A stretch of DNA of 64,000 bases from Candidatus Nitrosopumilus sp. (GTDB lineage: Archaea; Thermoproteota; Nitrososphaeria; Nitrososphaerales; Nitrosopumilaceae). Made by a program: the position numbers and the translations under genes. Below, piece after piece: positions 25,738 through 35,361 of the stretch (position 1 is the stretch's first letter; every line of letters begins with the position of its first letter). The notes under the pieces were generated by a model. The model searched no databases. It worked only from the letters and a program-made list of their open reading frames with translations, and was not told the DNA's origin. The stretch covers positions 1 through 64,000 of the forward strand of contig JAEFCZ010000026.1 of the NCBI GenBank assembly GCA_016125975.1. The letters are read 5' to 3'.

Positions 25738-26616
25738 ATGACCCAAGACGATATCGAGATAATCGGTAAAAACGTCAAAGACATGTACGGAACATTCATG
25801 GGTAAAGTCGCAGGAACTATAACTGACATTGACGGAAGTATTCAATCCGTCGGCATTGACTGCGGTTCTCAAGGATTACAGCAAATCCAATATGAGCAAC
25901 TAGTGGTTCAAGGCAATGTAGTTATTTTCATTCCAAAATGGAGACTTGACTCTCAAAGACTCATTCGTGAAAAACAACTAACTCTACGTCGTCTAAAGGC
26001 CTTGATTGATATTGTTTCAGAAAATGATGACATGAAAGAAGATGCAGAAATCATTCATGAAAAATACAAGTCAAAACTTGTATCATTAGATGAAACAGAA
26101 AGTGAAATCAAAGCCAAACTTGAGGCAAGATTGACTGAGCTAGATGAACAAATGAAGTCTGCAAAAATGTTATCATTTGATGCAAAAGTACAATTCAAGA
26201 GCAATGAAATCTCTGAAGAAACATTTGAGACTGTGAAATCATGTACAACAGAAGTAATTGAACATGTAACTCACGAAGTTTCAGAAATTGAAAATGTTAA
26301 GAGTAGAATTGCAGACTTGGGATTGGAAGTACAAGAGATAACAGCACCTCCTACACCAGACATCCAAGAATCAGCCGTTTCATATCTGGAGACAAATGAA
26401 CCACAACAAGTAGTTCAAACAAGTCTTCCGGAAGCACCAACAGAACCCGTTACAACACCTTCAGAACCAATTGAAGTTAAGGCAACCCCTATGCCAGAAC
26501 CTCCAACAGAATCTGAAGTAACATTTGCATTTCCAGAACCACCCCAACAGGTGACCGCAGAGACTCCAAAAGACGACAACGATAATGATTGGCTTGCTAG
26601 AATGGAAGCACAATAA
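25738..26616 (+). CDS. cdvA: cell division protein CdvA
   Basis: A 292-aa protein of the archaeal ESCRT-based division system. An N-terminal PRC-barrel-like domain (MYGTFMGKVAGTITDIDG) is followed by a long coiled coil (about 85-200) and a Pro/Thr/Glu-rich tail with repeated PEPP/PTEP segments, where CdvB-binding sequences normally sit. CdvA polymerises on the membrane and recruits CdvB. The ATG at 25738 is preferred to 25705 because TTATACAA lies about 22 nt upstream of it. Confidence 0.85.
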   Translation: MTQDDIEIIGKNVKDMYGTFMGKVAGTITDIDGSIQSVGIDCGSQGLQQIQYEQLVVQGNVVIFIPKWRLDSQRLIREKQLTLRRLKALIDIVSENDDMKEDAEIIHEKYKSKLVSLDETESEIKAKLEARLTELDEQMKSAKMLSFDAKVQFKSNEISEETFETVKSCTTEVIEHVTHEVSEIENVKSRIADLGLEVQEITAPPTPDIQESAVSYLETNEPQQVVQTSLPEAPTEPVTTPSEPIEVKATPMPEPPTESEVTFAFPEPPQQVTAETPKDDNDNDWLARMEAQ

Positions 26617-26667
26617 TTTTTTTAATTATTTTTTTAACATTTAGATAGATCTAAGTTCATACACTTT

Positions 26668-28587
26668 TTGTTGACTGAGACCTATGATATCGGCCTTGGA
26701 AATAATGATATTCAAACCCGTAAAAAGGCAGATTCTGATTTTATCTCTTTTTGGGATGAACAGGCAAAAAATCTAACCTGGTTTTCATTTTGGAATAAAA
26801 CACTAGATTGGCAGCCACCATTTGCAAAATGGTTTGTTGGAGGCACGATTAATGCCTCACACAACGCCCTTGATGTCCATCAGGAGACAAAATCTGAAAA
26901 ACCAGCAATATTGTGGGAAGGCGAAAATGGTGATTCTCAAATTCTCACATATGGTGAAATGTACTCCCAAGTCCAAAAATTTGCAAATGTCCTAAAATCT
27001 CTTGGTGTTCAAAAAGGGGATTGTGTAACTTTGTATCTTCCAATGATTCCTGAGTTACCTGTTGCAATGTTGGCCTGTGCTAGAATTGGGGCAACTCATA
27101 CTGTTATCTTTTCAGGATTTAGTGCAACTTCAATTAGAGATAGAGTTGATGATTCAAAATCTAAAGTCATAGTAACTGCTGATGGTGGATACCGTCGTGG
27201 AAAAATTGTGCCATTAAAAGAAGTAGTTGATGAAGCAATCAAAGATTTTGATTTTGTTAAAAATATTGTTGTAGTACAAAGAACAAAAAATGAAATATCA
27301 ATGACTAGTAAAGACAAGTTTTGGAATGAATTAATGAATGATGTATCCGAAGTTTGTCCTTCTGAAAAATTAGAAAGTACACATCCACTTTACATTTTGT
27401 ATACTTCTGGAACCACTGGAAAACCAAAAGGGGTTTTACATGGCACTGGTGGTTATTTGACTCATCTTTATTCCACTTTCAAGTGGGCATTTGATATCAA
27501 AGATTCTGATGTGTTTTTCTGTACTGCTGATATTGGATGGGTAACAGGACATAGTTATGTTGTATATGCTCCATTGTTACATGGAGCAACTGAAATTATG
27601 TATGAAGGTGCACCTGATTTTCCTGATGCCTCACGAATGTGGGATATCTTACAAAAATACAATGCAACTATTTTTTACACAACTCCTACTGCACTTCGAA
27701 TGTTTATGAAATTTGGAGATGATATTCCAAATTCATTTGATCTTTCTTCGTTAAGATTACTTGGAACTGTTGGTGAACCAATTAACCCTGAAGTCTGGAA
27801 ATGGTATTTCAAAACTATAGGCAAAGAAAAATGCCCTATAATTGATACTTGGTGGCAGACTGAAACTGGCGGAATGCTGATTTCCTCTTTACCTGGTCTT
27901 GAGACAATTCCCCTAAAACCTGGTTCTGGAACACGCCCAATTCCAGGCGTAAATATCACTGTAGTAGATGAAAATGGAGATGATGTTGAGCCTGACACAA
28001 AGGGCTATCTTGTAGTAAAGAATCCTTGGCCTGGTATGCTTTTGACATTGTGGGGAGATGATGCAAAATACAAGACAGTATACTGGTCAAAATATGAAAA
28101 CTGTTACTATCCTGGTGACTATGCTCTAAAAGATTCAGATGGATATTTGTGGTTGCTTGGACGAGCCGATGATGTTCTAAAAGTAGCAGGTCATAGAATT
28201 GGAACTGCAGAACTTGAAAGCTGTATTGTGTCTCATGATGATGTTGCAGAATCTGCTGCTTGTGGAATTCCTGATGAAATAAAGGGTGAAGTAATAATTG
28301 CATTTGTTGTATTAAAACAAGGTGTTGATACTGAAACAAAAGTTTTAGAAAAAGAATTGGTGGAAAAAATTAGAACTGACATTGGAACAATTGCTACTCC
28401 TAAACAAATCTATTTTGTTTCTAAATTGCCAAAAACAAGAAGCGGAAAAATTATGAGAAGATTACTAAAAGCAATTGGAAATAATGAAAAGATTGAAGAT
28501 GTAAGTACTTTAGAAGATAGTGCTGCAGTTACTGAAGTGCAAACTGTTTTTGATGAAATTCAAAAATCAATCAAAGAATCAAAATGA
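26668..28587 (+). CDS. acs: acetyl-CoA synthetase (AMP-forming)
   Basis: A 639-aa ANL-superfamily enzyme that activates acetate (or propionate/3-hydroxypropionate) with ATP and CoA. The P-loop-like motif YTSGTTGKPKG is near 246, TWWQTETGG near 392 and the acetylatable catalytic Lys in PKTRSGKIMRR near 590. The start is TTG. A typical length suggests an intact enzyme. Substrate choice cannot be read from sequence. Confidence 0.88.
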   Translation: MLTETYDIGLGNNDIQTRKKADSDFISFWDEQAKNLTWFSFWNKTLDWQPPFAKWFVGGTINASHNALDVHQETKSEKPAILWEGENGDSQILTYGEMYSQVQKFANVLKSLGVQKGDCVTLYLPMIPELPVAMLACARIGATHTVIFSGFSATSIRDRVDDSKSKVIVTADGGYRRGKIVPLKEVVDEAIKDFDFVKNIVVVQRTKNEISMTSKDKFWNELMNDVSEVCPSEKLESTHPLYILYTSGTTGKPKGVLHGTGGYLTHLYSTFKWAFDIKDSDVFFCTADIGWVTGHSYVVYAPLLHGATEIMYEGAPDFPDASRMWDILQKYNATIFYTTPTALRMFMKFGDDIPNSFDLSSLRLLGTVGEPINPEVWKWYFKTIGKEKCPIIDTWWQTETGGMLISSLPGLETIPLKPGSGTRPIPGVNITVVDENGDDVEPDTKGYLVVKNPWPGMLLTLWGDDAKYKTVYWSKYENCYYPGDYALKDSDGYLWLLGRADDVLKVAGHRIGTAELESCIVSHDDVAESAACGIPDEIKGEVIIAFVVLKQGVDTETKVLEKELVEKIRTDIGTIATPKQIYFVSKLPKTRSGKIMRRLLKAIGNNEKIEDVSTLEDSAAVTEVQTVFDEIQKSIKESK

Positions 28588-28588
28588 C

Positions 28589-29113
28589 TTAAAGTTTTTT
28601 GAAATCTATTGTAGATAACATCTCAAACATGCTTTTGAGTCCATCATATTCCAACTTTGATTCATCACCTAATTCGTTGTATTCCTTTTCTTTAATTTCA
28701 TCTAATCTCTCATTTGCTTCTTTGAAAAATTTTTCGTATTCGTTTATCTTCACATCTGTCATTTGAGTTAAATCAAAAATCACGGTATTACTTCCGAGAA
28801 GATTCTTATTTTCATCATATAGGCTAGTTGCTTGTAATAATCCTGAAAATGTGCTTCCATCTTGTCTTTTGAATGTGATTTTTCTATCTGTAACGGTGCC
28901 AGTCTCAAACCATGTTTTGAGGGAGTCATTCATGGCTTCCCATGCCTCTTTAGGCACGTGTTCAAAGATTGTTTTCCCTAAAATCTCTGATTTTGCATAT
29001 CCTAGGTTGGAAGCATATGTGGAATTGCAATCCAATATTGCTCCAATTGAGTTGATTCTTCTCCACATAACTGGTGCATCTTTGAGTGTTTTTCGTGCTT
29101 CTGTTTGTGGCAT
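28589..29113 (-). CDS. PAS-domain sensor protein without output domain
   Basis: A 174-aa protein with one PAS domain (NSIGAILDCNSTYASNLGY ... YDENKNLLGSNTVIFDLTQM, about 15-118) and a C-terminal charged coiled coil. No kinase or DNA-binding domain follows, so it probably signals through a partner. It is convergent with the acetyl-CoA synthetase gene. Confidence 0.78.
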   Translation of the reverse strand: MPQTEARKTLKDAPVMWRRINSIGAILDCNSTYASNLGYAKSEILGKTIFEHVPKEAWEAMNDSLKTWFETGTVTDRKITFKRQDGSTFSGLLQATSLYDENKNLLGSNTVIFDLTQMTDVKINEYEKFFKEANERLDEIKEKEYNELGDESKLEYDGLKSMFEMLSTIDFKKL

Positions 29114-29151
29114 TTTTTAAAATTATAGTAACTAGTTATTAAATTGAAATC

Positions 29152-30174
29152 TCAAAACCATTGATCTAGGTTTTGGCTTTTCTTTTCTAGTGCTTTTTTT
29201 AATCTGTTTAATGTTGAATTGACTCTGTCTTCAGAAAAACTCCTTTCTTTCACAAGATAATTAGTCATTCCTTCATAATCTATATCATTAAAAACAATCT
29301 CTTCTACATCAGCAACTTCTGGATTCAAAAATATCTCTCGAATCTGTTGAAAATCAATTTCTTGTAACTGTTCTTGAATTTGTGGAATGTCTTCTAATCT
29401 TGAATGTTGTTTGATCATTTTAAGTGCAGTCTTTGGACCTATTCTTTCAAATCCATTTGGATTAAAATCAGTCCCAATTAGAATTCCAACATCAATTAAT
29501 TCTTCTTGTTTTAATTCTAAGGAATCTAGTGTTTTTTGAGTCTCAATAATCTCTGGAACAATGTCGATATAGGTATTTTTGTTTGGTATTTTTCTTCTAC
29601 CACTGTTTGTAAAATTCCTAACAAGTCTTTTTGCGCCACATAGAATTGAATCAAAATCTTGGCTTGCAGAAGCATATGCTTGACCTGTATTTGTTAGATG
29701 AGCTGCAGTAGCTTCTCCTTCTGATGGGGCTTCGATATATGGTATTCCAAAGTAACTCAAAATCTGTTTTGATTCTTTTACCATTCCATCTTTCATGCTT
29801 GTGGTTTGCTGGGCATATTTTCTGGCATCTTCCATATTTCCATCTGCAATTGCTTTTTCGTATTTTATGGTAGCATCCATTTTGATTTGTTTTCTGCGCT
29901 CAATTTCTGCTGTTTTTAGTGATGGTGGTTTTCCATCAAAAACATAAACTGGTTTTATTCCTAAAGATAAGAAATTCACATTTCTGTAAAGAAGTCCACT
30001 GAGATGACTGGTGATTCTTCCTTCTGCATCTGATAGTTGTAATCCATCTGGACCTCTAATGCTTGCTAAAAACTGGTAGATTGCATTGTATGCATCAATT
30101 GCAATTACTTTATTTGAAAATGATTCTAGGGTGGTTTTTTCTCTTACCACCAAATCTTTGAGATTTAATCCCAT
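29152..30174 (-). CDS. fen: flap endonuclease 1
   Basis: A 340-aa FEN-1 that removes 5' flaps in replication and repair. The N-domain ([22 protein letters not shown]), I-domain ([25 protein letters not shown]) and H3TH region (IGTDFNPNG) are present. The C-terminus SQNLDQWF is a PCNA-interacting peptide with Ser where Gln is usual. Confidence 0.95.
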   Translation of the reverse strand: MGLNLKDLVVREKTTLESFSNKVIAIDAYNAIYQFLASIRGPDGLQLSDAEGRITSHLSGLLYRNVNFLSLGIKPVYVFDGKPPSLKTAEIERRKQIKMDATIKYEKAIADGNMEDARKYAQQTTSMKDGMVKESKQILSYFGIPYIEAPSEGEATAAHLTNTGQAYASASQDFDSILCGAKRLVRNFTNSGRRKIPNKNTYIDIVPEIIETQKTLDSLELKQEELIDVGILIGTDFNPNGFERIGPKTALKMIKQHSRLEDIPQIQEQLQEIDFQQIREIFLNPEVADVEEIVFNDIDYEGMTNYLVKERSFSEDRVNSTLNRLKKALEKKSQNLDQWF

Positions 30175-30275
30175 GAGTTTGGTTGAAATTTTGTGCTATT
30201 TTGTGTTTATCCTTTCTTTTTGATCGGTATTTTTGAGAAAATCGATTTTAATATCTATAATTTTTTAATTTAATT

Positions 30276-30539
30276 GTGGTAAAACTAACACTTCCTTCTA
30301 ATCTTGAGGACAAAATATTTGAGATAAAATATTCTGATGATAATGTTTCAAAGATAACATCTTATTTTCCTCTAAATGAATCTGAGAAACAAGAAATTGT
30401 GTCAATTATGAATGTGGATTTTTCAGAGTTTTATTCTATCTTTACTGATACTGTTTCTGAGGAAGAATGGAATAAAACCAAAGAGCAAATCAAAAAAAGA
30501 TTCAACGATGAATTATTTAGAATTGACAAAAAACCCTAG
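30276..30539 (+). CDS. hypothetical protein, 87 aa
   Basis: A small acidic helical protein (KQEIVSIMNVDFSEFYSIFTD ... EQIKKRFNDELFRI). No motif recognised. It is divergent from fen and sits just before the tRNA gene. Confidence 0.6.
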   Translation: MVKLTLPSNLEDKIFEIKYSDDNVSKITSYFPLNESEKQEIVSIMNVDFSEFYSIFTDTVSEEEWNKTKEQIKKRFNDELFRIDKKP

Positions 30540-30550
30540 TTCTGATTTGC

Positions 30551-30559
30551 TTTATTATA
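30551..30559 (+). promoter_or_regulatory. TATA box for tRNA-Ser
   Basis: TTTATTATA is centred about 25 nt upstream of the mature tRNA 5' end at 30580. Confidence 0.55.
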
Positions 30560-30579
30560 GAGAAAATCTTAGATTTATT

Positions 30580-30661
30580 GCCGGAATAGCCAAGTGGTAA
30601 GGCGGCCGTCTCGAAAACGGCTACGTGCAAGCGTACGGGAGTTCGAATCTCTCTTCCGGCG
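30580..30661 (+). tRNA. tRNA-Ser (anticodon CGA)
   Basis: The cloverleaf folds by eye: acceptor GCCGGAA/TTCCGGC, D-arm GCC...GGC, anticodon stem GCCGT/ACGGC with loop CTCGAAA (anticodon CGA, reads UCG), a long variable arm with a TACG/CGTA stem as expected for serine, and T-arm GGGAG-TTCGAAT-CTCTC. The discriminator base is G. No intron and no encoded CCA. Confidence 0.95.
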
Positions 30662-30687
30662 TGTTTATAATTTTTAAAGTACATTAA

Positions 30688-30885
30688 ATGAGAACTCTCA
30701 TGAGTGCTGATACTGAATCTAAAATTCAAAAATCAGATATTTCTACTGCTGAATTGATTTCACATTTTCGTGAAAAATGTAAAATTTGTGCTCATCATAG
30801 AATTATGCATGATGCAGAAGGAAAATGTGAAGGTGTTATGAACAAACCTTGCACTTCTGGTTGTGATAAATTTGAAGCAGAATGA
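30688..30885 (+). CDS. small four-Cys protein, 65 aa
   Basis: Contains CKICAHH near 31-37 and two further Cys in KPCTSGCDKF near the C-terminus, consistent with a zinc site. An internal Met at residue 5 is an alternative start. Its TGA overlaps an upstream ATG of the nitroreductase frame. Function unknown. Confidence 0.55.
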   Translation: MRTLMSADTESKIQKSDISTAELISHFREKCKICAHHRIMHDAEGKCEGVMNKPCTSGCDKFEAE

Positions 30886-30923
30886 TCTCAAATTCTTTAA
30901 TACTTATTTTCTCTACTTCTTAT

Positions 30924-31571
30924 ATGGGTCCTGAAGTAAAAGAAGAAAAAATTTACCCTCTAGGTTATGAACCTGAAACTACTCCTAAATCAACTGACCC
31001 CAATGTTCGAAATCAATTAATTGATTTTATTTTAAAATCTGGACCTACTGAAGTTGTAGATACTGATTTGTTTGCTGTTATGGCAAAGAGACGTTCTACA
31101 AGAAAATTTTCTGATAAGCCAGTTGAGACTACAAAAATTGATAAAATTATTGCAGCAGCTGATACTGCTCCCACTGCTGGAAATTATCAAGGATTTGAAA
31201 TTTTTTATATCAAAAGTCCTGAAAAGAAAAAACAACTAGTTGAGGCATGTAACAAACAGCCTTATGTTGATGCTCCAGTTGTTTTGGTTTTTTGTAAAAA
31301 CCCCTCTAGAGTAAAATTTGATTTCCCTGAATACATCCTGAAAAAATTTGCCATTCAGGATGCCACTTTAGCGGCTGGATATTCTCAATTGGCAGCACAA
31401 GCACTGGGATTAAGTTCTATTTGGATTGGAATGTTTGATGAACAAAAAGTGATGGATGTTATTGGTACTGATTTAGTACCTTCTTCCGTATTGTGCATTG
31501 GATATCCTGAACAAACTAAATTCCCTAAACCTAGACGAAATCTCAAAGACTTGGTTCATGTTACATGGTAA
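30924..31571 (+). CDS. nitroreductase-family FMN oxidoreductase
   Basis: About 215 aa. AKRRSTRKFSDKPVE is the FMN phosphate-binding start of the family; APTAGNYQGFEIFYI and the C-terminal GLSSIWIGMF complete it. I choose the ATG at 30924 over 30882 because TTTAATA lies about 25-28 nt upstream of it. The substrate is unknown; quinones, flavins or nitro compounds are all used in the family. Confidence 0.82.
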   Translation: MGPEVKEEKIYPLGYEPETTPKSTDPNVRNQLIDFILKSGPTEVVDTDLFAVMAKRRSTRKFSDKPVETTKIDKIIAAADTAPTAGNYQGFEIFYIKSPEKKKQLVEACNKQPYVDAPVVLVFCKNPSRVKFDFPEYILKKFAIQDATLAAGYSQLAAQALGLSSIWIGMFDEQKVMDVIGTDLVPSSVLCIGYPEQTKFPKPRRNLKDLVHVTW

Positions 31572-31622
31572 GCTACCCTAAAATCACCCATCTTTAAATA
31601 ATCAAAACTATTTGTTAGATTC

Positions 31623-31856
31623 ATGACTGATGCTTACATAATGCTAAATTGTGAGTTGGGAGCAGAGTCCGAAATTATTGAAAAACTCAAAGAACTCGAA
31701 CAAGTTGTAGATGTCTTTGAAACTATTGGAACTCATGATATGCTGGTCAAATTACAGGCAGAAAATTTTGAGAAGATTCGAGAGATAGTTTCCTGGAATA
31801 TCCAAAAACTGGATAAAGTTCGCTCTACTGCAACTCTCATAAAAAAAGATAATTAA
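31623..31856 (+). CDS. stand-alone Lrp/AsnC ligand-binding (RAM) domain
   Basis: A 77-aa protein comprising only the effector domain (AYIMLNCELGAESEIIEKL ... VFETIGTHDMLVKLQ); no helix-turn-helix is present. Such proteins may sense amino acids or pair with full-length Lrp regulators, one of which is at 53140-53583. Confidence 0.8.
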   Translation: MTDAYIMLNCELGAESEIIEKLKELEQVVDVFETIGTHDMLVKLQAENFEKIREIVSWNIQKLDKVRSTATLIKKDN

Positions 31857-31878
31857 GATTAATTCTATTCCGATTTAG

Positions 31879-32055
31879 ATGGCAGACGAGAAAAATGAGA
31901 TAGACAAACTCATTGATAATATGATTACTAGTGGTGATGAATTAGTCGACAATCTCAAAACAGTTTTGCCAAACTCTCTTGCTGAATCAATGGTAATGTT
32001 TCATGAATCCAATGTTGAAAATTTGAAAAAAATTAAAGATTTTCTTAACAAATAG
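31879..32055 (+). CDS. small hypothetical protein, 58 aa
   Basis: An ATG at 31879 opens 58 codons ending in TAG at 32053-32055. The product is helical and charged (NEIDKLIDNMITSGDELVDNL). It starts 22 nt after the RAM protein, same strand. Confidence 0.5.
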   Translation: MADEKNEIDKLIDNMITSGDELVDNLKTVLPNSLAESMVMFHESNVENLKKIKDFLNK

Positions 32056-32117
32056 GTTTTGAATGAATCATCTTATTGCTACTATATACTTTTTAATCAT
32101 TAGTTTGATTTGAAACC

Positions 32118-32495
32118 GTGTCCCGATCTAGAACAATTAGTATTGTGGTACAGAAAAAAACAGGAGATGCATTTGATGCTATTTTACAACTACCTCCAAA
32201 AATAATGCCTGATGCAAAATTCAATGATGATGGTTGGTGGTCATTTACTGGACCTCATGGAAAATCTAAACTGAAATTTAATGAAAATAAATCACTTGGA
32301 ATTTTAGACCATAAATATATCGATGAAGAATCTGTATGGGATGTTCCAATGAGGGTCATTTCAAATGGAGATTTTTCTGAAATTATGATTACTCTAAACA
32401 AACCTGATGAATTAACTGATGATCAATTTAACCAAAGAGTGGAAGAGATTGGTGAGATGGTAAACAATATGAAACAAATTATAGAATCTTCTTAA
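32118..32495 (+). CDS. SRPBCC-like hypothetical protein, 125 aa
   Basis: The strand pattern (ISIVVQKKTGDAFDAILQLP ... WWSFTGPHGKSKLKFNENK ... MITLNKPDELTDDQF) and terminal helix resemble the SRPBCC/START ligand-binding fold. The start is GTG at 32118. The fold call is moderate; the ligand is unknown. Confidence 0.5.
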   Translation: MSRSRTISIVVQKKTGDAFDAILQLPPKIMPDAKFNDDGWWSFTGPHGKSKLKFNENKSLGILDHKYIDEESVWDVPMRVISNGDFSEIMITLNKPDELTDDQFNQRVEEIGEMVNNMKQIIESS

Positions 32496-32570
32496 TTGAG
32501 CCTGATTCGTAGAAATCATTCTTTAACCTTAAAAGTAAATTTGGTAATATTGTATTGATAAAAATGCCCT

Positions 32571-32651
32571 ATGAAGAAAGTATATTTTCAAAGATTAGAA
32601 GAAGATGATCCTGAAGGCTATGAAAAGATAAAATCTAAAAAAACTTCTTAG
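32571..32651 (+). CDS. possible 26-aa microprotein
   Basis: An ATG at 32571 gives a 26-codon charged peptide (KKVYFQRLEEDDPEGYEKI) ending in TAG, which overlaps the end of the convergent membrane protein gene. Coding-like composition, but too short for certainty. Confidence 0.3.
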   Translation: MKKVYFQRLEEDDPEGYEKIKSKKTS

Positions 32652-32989
32652 TCTTGTTTTCCTTCTGAATCCTCGTTTCTAGTATTTCCAGGCCCCACAA
32701 TATCTTCAGGTTTTACTTTACTGTCCCAATCTCCTCTTACTCCTTTGATCAAAGCAATCACTCCTGCCGCAAGTAACCCTATTACTAGAGCAAAAAATAC
32801 TGTTTGGTTCATTATCTTAAATGAACAATTAATCTCCTGTGGGGGCTTATCTTCAAAATATTCGTAACATATTCCAAATTCATTTGATTCAAAAGTTGCA
32901 GCTTGATACTGTCCTCCTAATACTCCTAGAACAAGAAATCCAACAAAAGTAAGACCTACCCCAATAAGGATAAATCGCATATCTGTCAT
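32648..32989 (-). CDS. two-span membrane protein, 113 aa
   Basis: Hydrophobic segments near 5-25 and 65-85 flank an exposed acidic loop with two Cys (GICYEYF and INCSFK) that could form a disulfide. The C-terminus is charged and cytoplasmic. Not recognised. Confidence 0.65.
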   Translation of the reverse strand: MTDMRFILIGVGLTFVGFLVLGVLGGQYQAATFESNEFGICYEYFEDKPPQEINCSFKIMNQTVFFALVIGLLAAGVIALIKGVRGDWDSKVKPEDIVGPGNTRNEDSEGKQD

Positions 32990-33043
32990 GATCTTTTTTG
33001 TCGATTCACAGTATTTACATTTTCATCTAAAAATATTCTAGTA

Positions 33044-33505
33044 TTATTTTTCTAGTAATGTTTTGAGATTTTCTAGTGATGCCTCATAAAATGAGCCCAT
33101 AAACACAAGAAAATCTGTAAACTGTCTTTCTGACATTTTTTTACTGTTTAGATATGATTGCCATGTTAGTTCTACCATATTCCTTGATTTTGGCTTGATG
33201 GATATTGTTGCCACATATGCTCTTAATGGCAAACCTTCAGTTGCAACATATGTGAAATATTCTCCAGTTTTCCATGCTACAATATGTTCTTCAATTTGAT
33301 TTCCATCTGCAAACGTGATTAATCTTATTGCTCCTACATCTTTTTTCTTTTTAGAAAGGTAGACTGTCTTTTTTACGTCAACTAACCATGTGGGGAGACC
33401 TACAATATTACTGACTTTTCTCCAAACTTTGTCTTTTGATGCTTTAATCTTTATTGTTTTTCTTACTGTGCCTGTGTGAAATGATTTTTTTGTAGATTTT
33501 GCCAT
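33044..33505 (-). CDS. SRPBCC-family ligand-binding protein
   Basis: About 153 aa with the Bet v1/START pattern: TVRKTIKIKASKDKVWRKVSN, a central beta sheet and a long C-terminal helix (SFYEASLENLKTLLEK). I start it at the ATG of MAKSTKK (33505) rather than 33517. It probably binds a lipid or small hydrophobic molecule. Confidence 0.7.
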   Translation of the reverse strand: MAKSTKKSFHTGTVRKTIKIKASKDKVWRKVSNIVGLPTWLVDVKKTVYLSKKKKDVGAIRLITFADGNQIEEHIVAWKTGEYFTYVATEGLPLRAYVATISIKPKSRNMVELTWQSYLNSKKMSERQFTDFLVFMGSFYEASLENLKTLLEK

Positions 33506-33577
33506 ATGGACACTCAAATCTTGTGAGTTTTAAATTTTGTACAACCATTTTTAATCCCCTTTAGCAAATATTATCAA

Positions 33578-34858
33578 ATGGTCTTTGGATGGGGGAAAAA
33601 GAAACAAGAAGAAAAACCAGTAGAGGAGATTCCTCAAACTAAGGAAATTTCCCTATCTGATGTGGAAAAAATTGTCGCTGATCTAGTGAAATTACGAGAA
33701 TCTCAAACCGTATATGAAGTAAAACACCTACGAAATAACACTGCTCCTCTAATTGATGATTTAATCAAAGTTGGAAACATGCTTGAAAAAGACACCCTAA
33801 ACGTTGATGATATTGATAAGCATCTTGCAATAATTGTTGTCAGAGGTAAAAAACAGGTAATTGAAGTAATCAAGAAAGGCATTTCATCTCTACCTGAAGT
33901 ATCTTCTATTGATGATGCAAAAAAATTAGATACATTGCTAAATCAAATTCTCAAAAAAGTGGGAGATGTTTTAGGACGTCAAACTAGAGTTATCCATATT
34001 TTTGCTAAAAAATATGCCACTCAATTAAAAGACAATTTAGAAGTAATGAATCAAAACCATTCTGACATTCATGACATTCTTCAAAACTTTGAAAACACTA
34101 AATCTAATTCTGATGAGATATCTGACACAATAAAAAAAATTGATACACTCAAATCTACAAAACTAACAAAAACCAAAAAAATTACTGATACAAATAATGA
34201 ATTTGAATCTACAAAAGAACGCCTTTCTTCTTTAGAAAAATCAATTGAAGAAATCAAATCTTCTGATGATTACAAAAAATACATTGAATCAAAAAAATCT
34301 CTTGAATCGTTTGAAAATATAAAATCCAAAATTAAAGATGGAATCAATTCTCAATTTACAAAAATATCTAGACCTCTTGGAAGATATGAATACGCATCAT
34401 CTTTAGATAAAGAGCAAAAAAATATTCTTACAAAATTAGTAGAAAATCCCTTTGATGTATTGACTCTTGAAAACAAAGATTCCATAATTCTAATCTTGGA
34501 AAATGTTAGAAAAGGTATCACTTCAGGTTCTATATCTGTAAAAGATGTAGAAAAGACACTATCTCAAATCACTGAAACTGAAGAGGCATTAGATGGATTT
34601 ATTTTTCAAGTGTCTGAATATTTCGAAAAACATCAAAAAATGTCTGATGATCTAAATTCACTTCGCTCTGAAAAATTAACTTCATTAGAAACTGAATTTA
34701 CAAAAACTTCTGATTCTAAAGATGACTTGGAACTAAAATCTGAAACATTTCAAGGTGAAGTAGATGAAATTGATTCTACAATACCTGAACTTGTATCTGA
34801 AATAGAGAAAAAATTACGTTCATTTTCTAATACTCGTTATACTGTTTTGATGTCTTAA
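33578..34858 (+). CDS. long coiled-coil protein, 426 aa
   Basis: Predicted almost wholly helical, with heptad-rich regions near 150-260 and 330-410 separated by a less regular segment. The start MVFGWGKKKQEEKP is a basic/aromatic leader that could touch membrane. It is followed at 31 nt by a JAMM peptidase and then a membrane zinc-ribbon protein, all on one strand. Function unknown; a scaffolding role in that group is possible. Confidence 0.65.
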   Translation: MVFGWGKKKQEEKPVEEIPQTKEISLSDVEKIVADLVKLRESQTVYEVKHLRNNTAPLIDDLIKVGNMLEKDTLNVDDIDKHLAIIVVRGKKQVIEVIKKGISSLPEVSSIDDAKKLDTLLNQILKKVGDVLGRQTRVIHIFAKKYATQLKDNLEVMNQNHSDIHDILQNFENTKSNSDEISDTIKKIDTLKSTKLTKTKKITDTNNEFESTKERLSSLEKSIEEIKSSDDYKKYIESKKSLESFENIKSKIKDGINSQFTKISRPLGRYEYASSLDKEQKNILTKLVENPFDVLTLENKDSIILILENVRKGITSGSISVKDVEKTLSQITETEEALDGFIFQVSEYFEKHQKMSDDLNSLRSEKLTSLETEFTKTSDSKDDLELKSETFQGEVDEIDSTIPELVSEIEKKLRSFSNTRYTVLMS

Positions 34859-34889
34859 AATTAAATTAGTTCAAAACATCAGAAACACT

Positions 34890-35288
34890 GTGTTATTCAA
34901 AAAGAAGAAATTTGAACGTAAAGTTATCATTCAAAAAGACGTTCTTGATAGTATTTTGTCATATTGTCAGATAAAACATCCTAACGAAGGAATTTTGATT
35001 CTAAAAGGAAAATCAAAAAATGGAGAAATTAACATTGATGGACTTGTAATTCCACCATTCAATTACACTGGGCCTACATTTGCAGGGTTTCCTCATTCTT
35101 TCTTACCTTTTGATATGAGCTATATTGGAATAGTACACTCTCATCCTAGTGGGTCTGCAGAACCTTCTGTTACTGATTTACATAATTTTTTTGGATTAGT
35201 TTCTCTAATTGTGAAATCCCCTTATTCTGATGATTCTGTTTTTGCATGGGACAGCGGCGGAAATGCTATTCCAATTTCAATAAAATAA
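34890..35288 (+). CDS. JAMM/MPN+ metalloprotease
   Basis: A 132-aa protein with the full JAMM zinc motif: an upstream Glu in HPNEGILIL near 31 and HSHPSGSAEPSVTD near 84-97 (HxH, Ser, Asp). Archaeal enzymes of this kind can remove ubiquitin-like modifiers (SAMPs) or process sulfur-carrier proteins. The start is GTG/TTG-type. Catalytic residues are complete, so it is probably active. Confidence 0.82.
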   Translation: MLFKKKKFERKVIIQKDVLDSILSYCQIKHPNEGILILKGKSKNGEINIDGLVIPPFNYTGPTFAGFPHSFLPFDMSYIGIVHSHPSGSAEPSVTDLHNFFGLVSLIVKSPYSDDSVFAWDSGGNAIPISIK

Positions 35289-35361
35289 TTCCTGAAATTC
35301 TAGTGTAGTCTCAAAAAAACTGACAAAACTTTATAACCTTTTTGAAGATACTTTCTATGAA

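Noticed and set aside
27956-28339. 127-codon His/Gln/Leu-rich minus-strand frame within acetyl-CoA synthetase
   Set aside because: Typical antisense shadow; the plus-strand enzyme motifs are unambiguous there.
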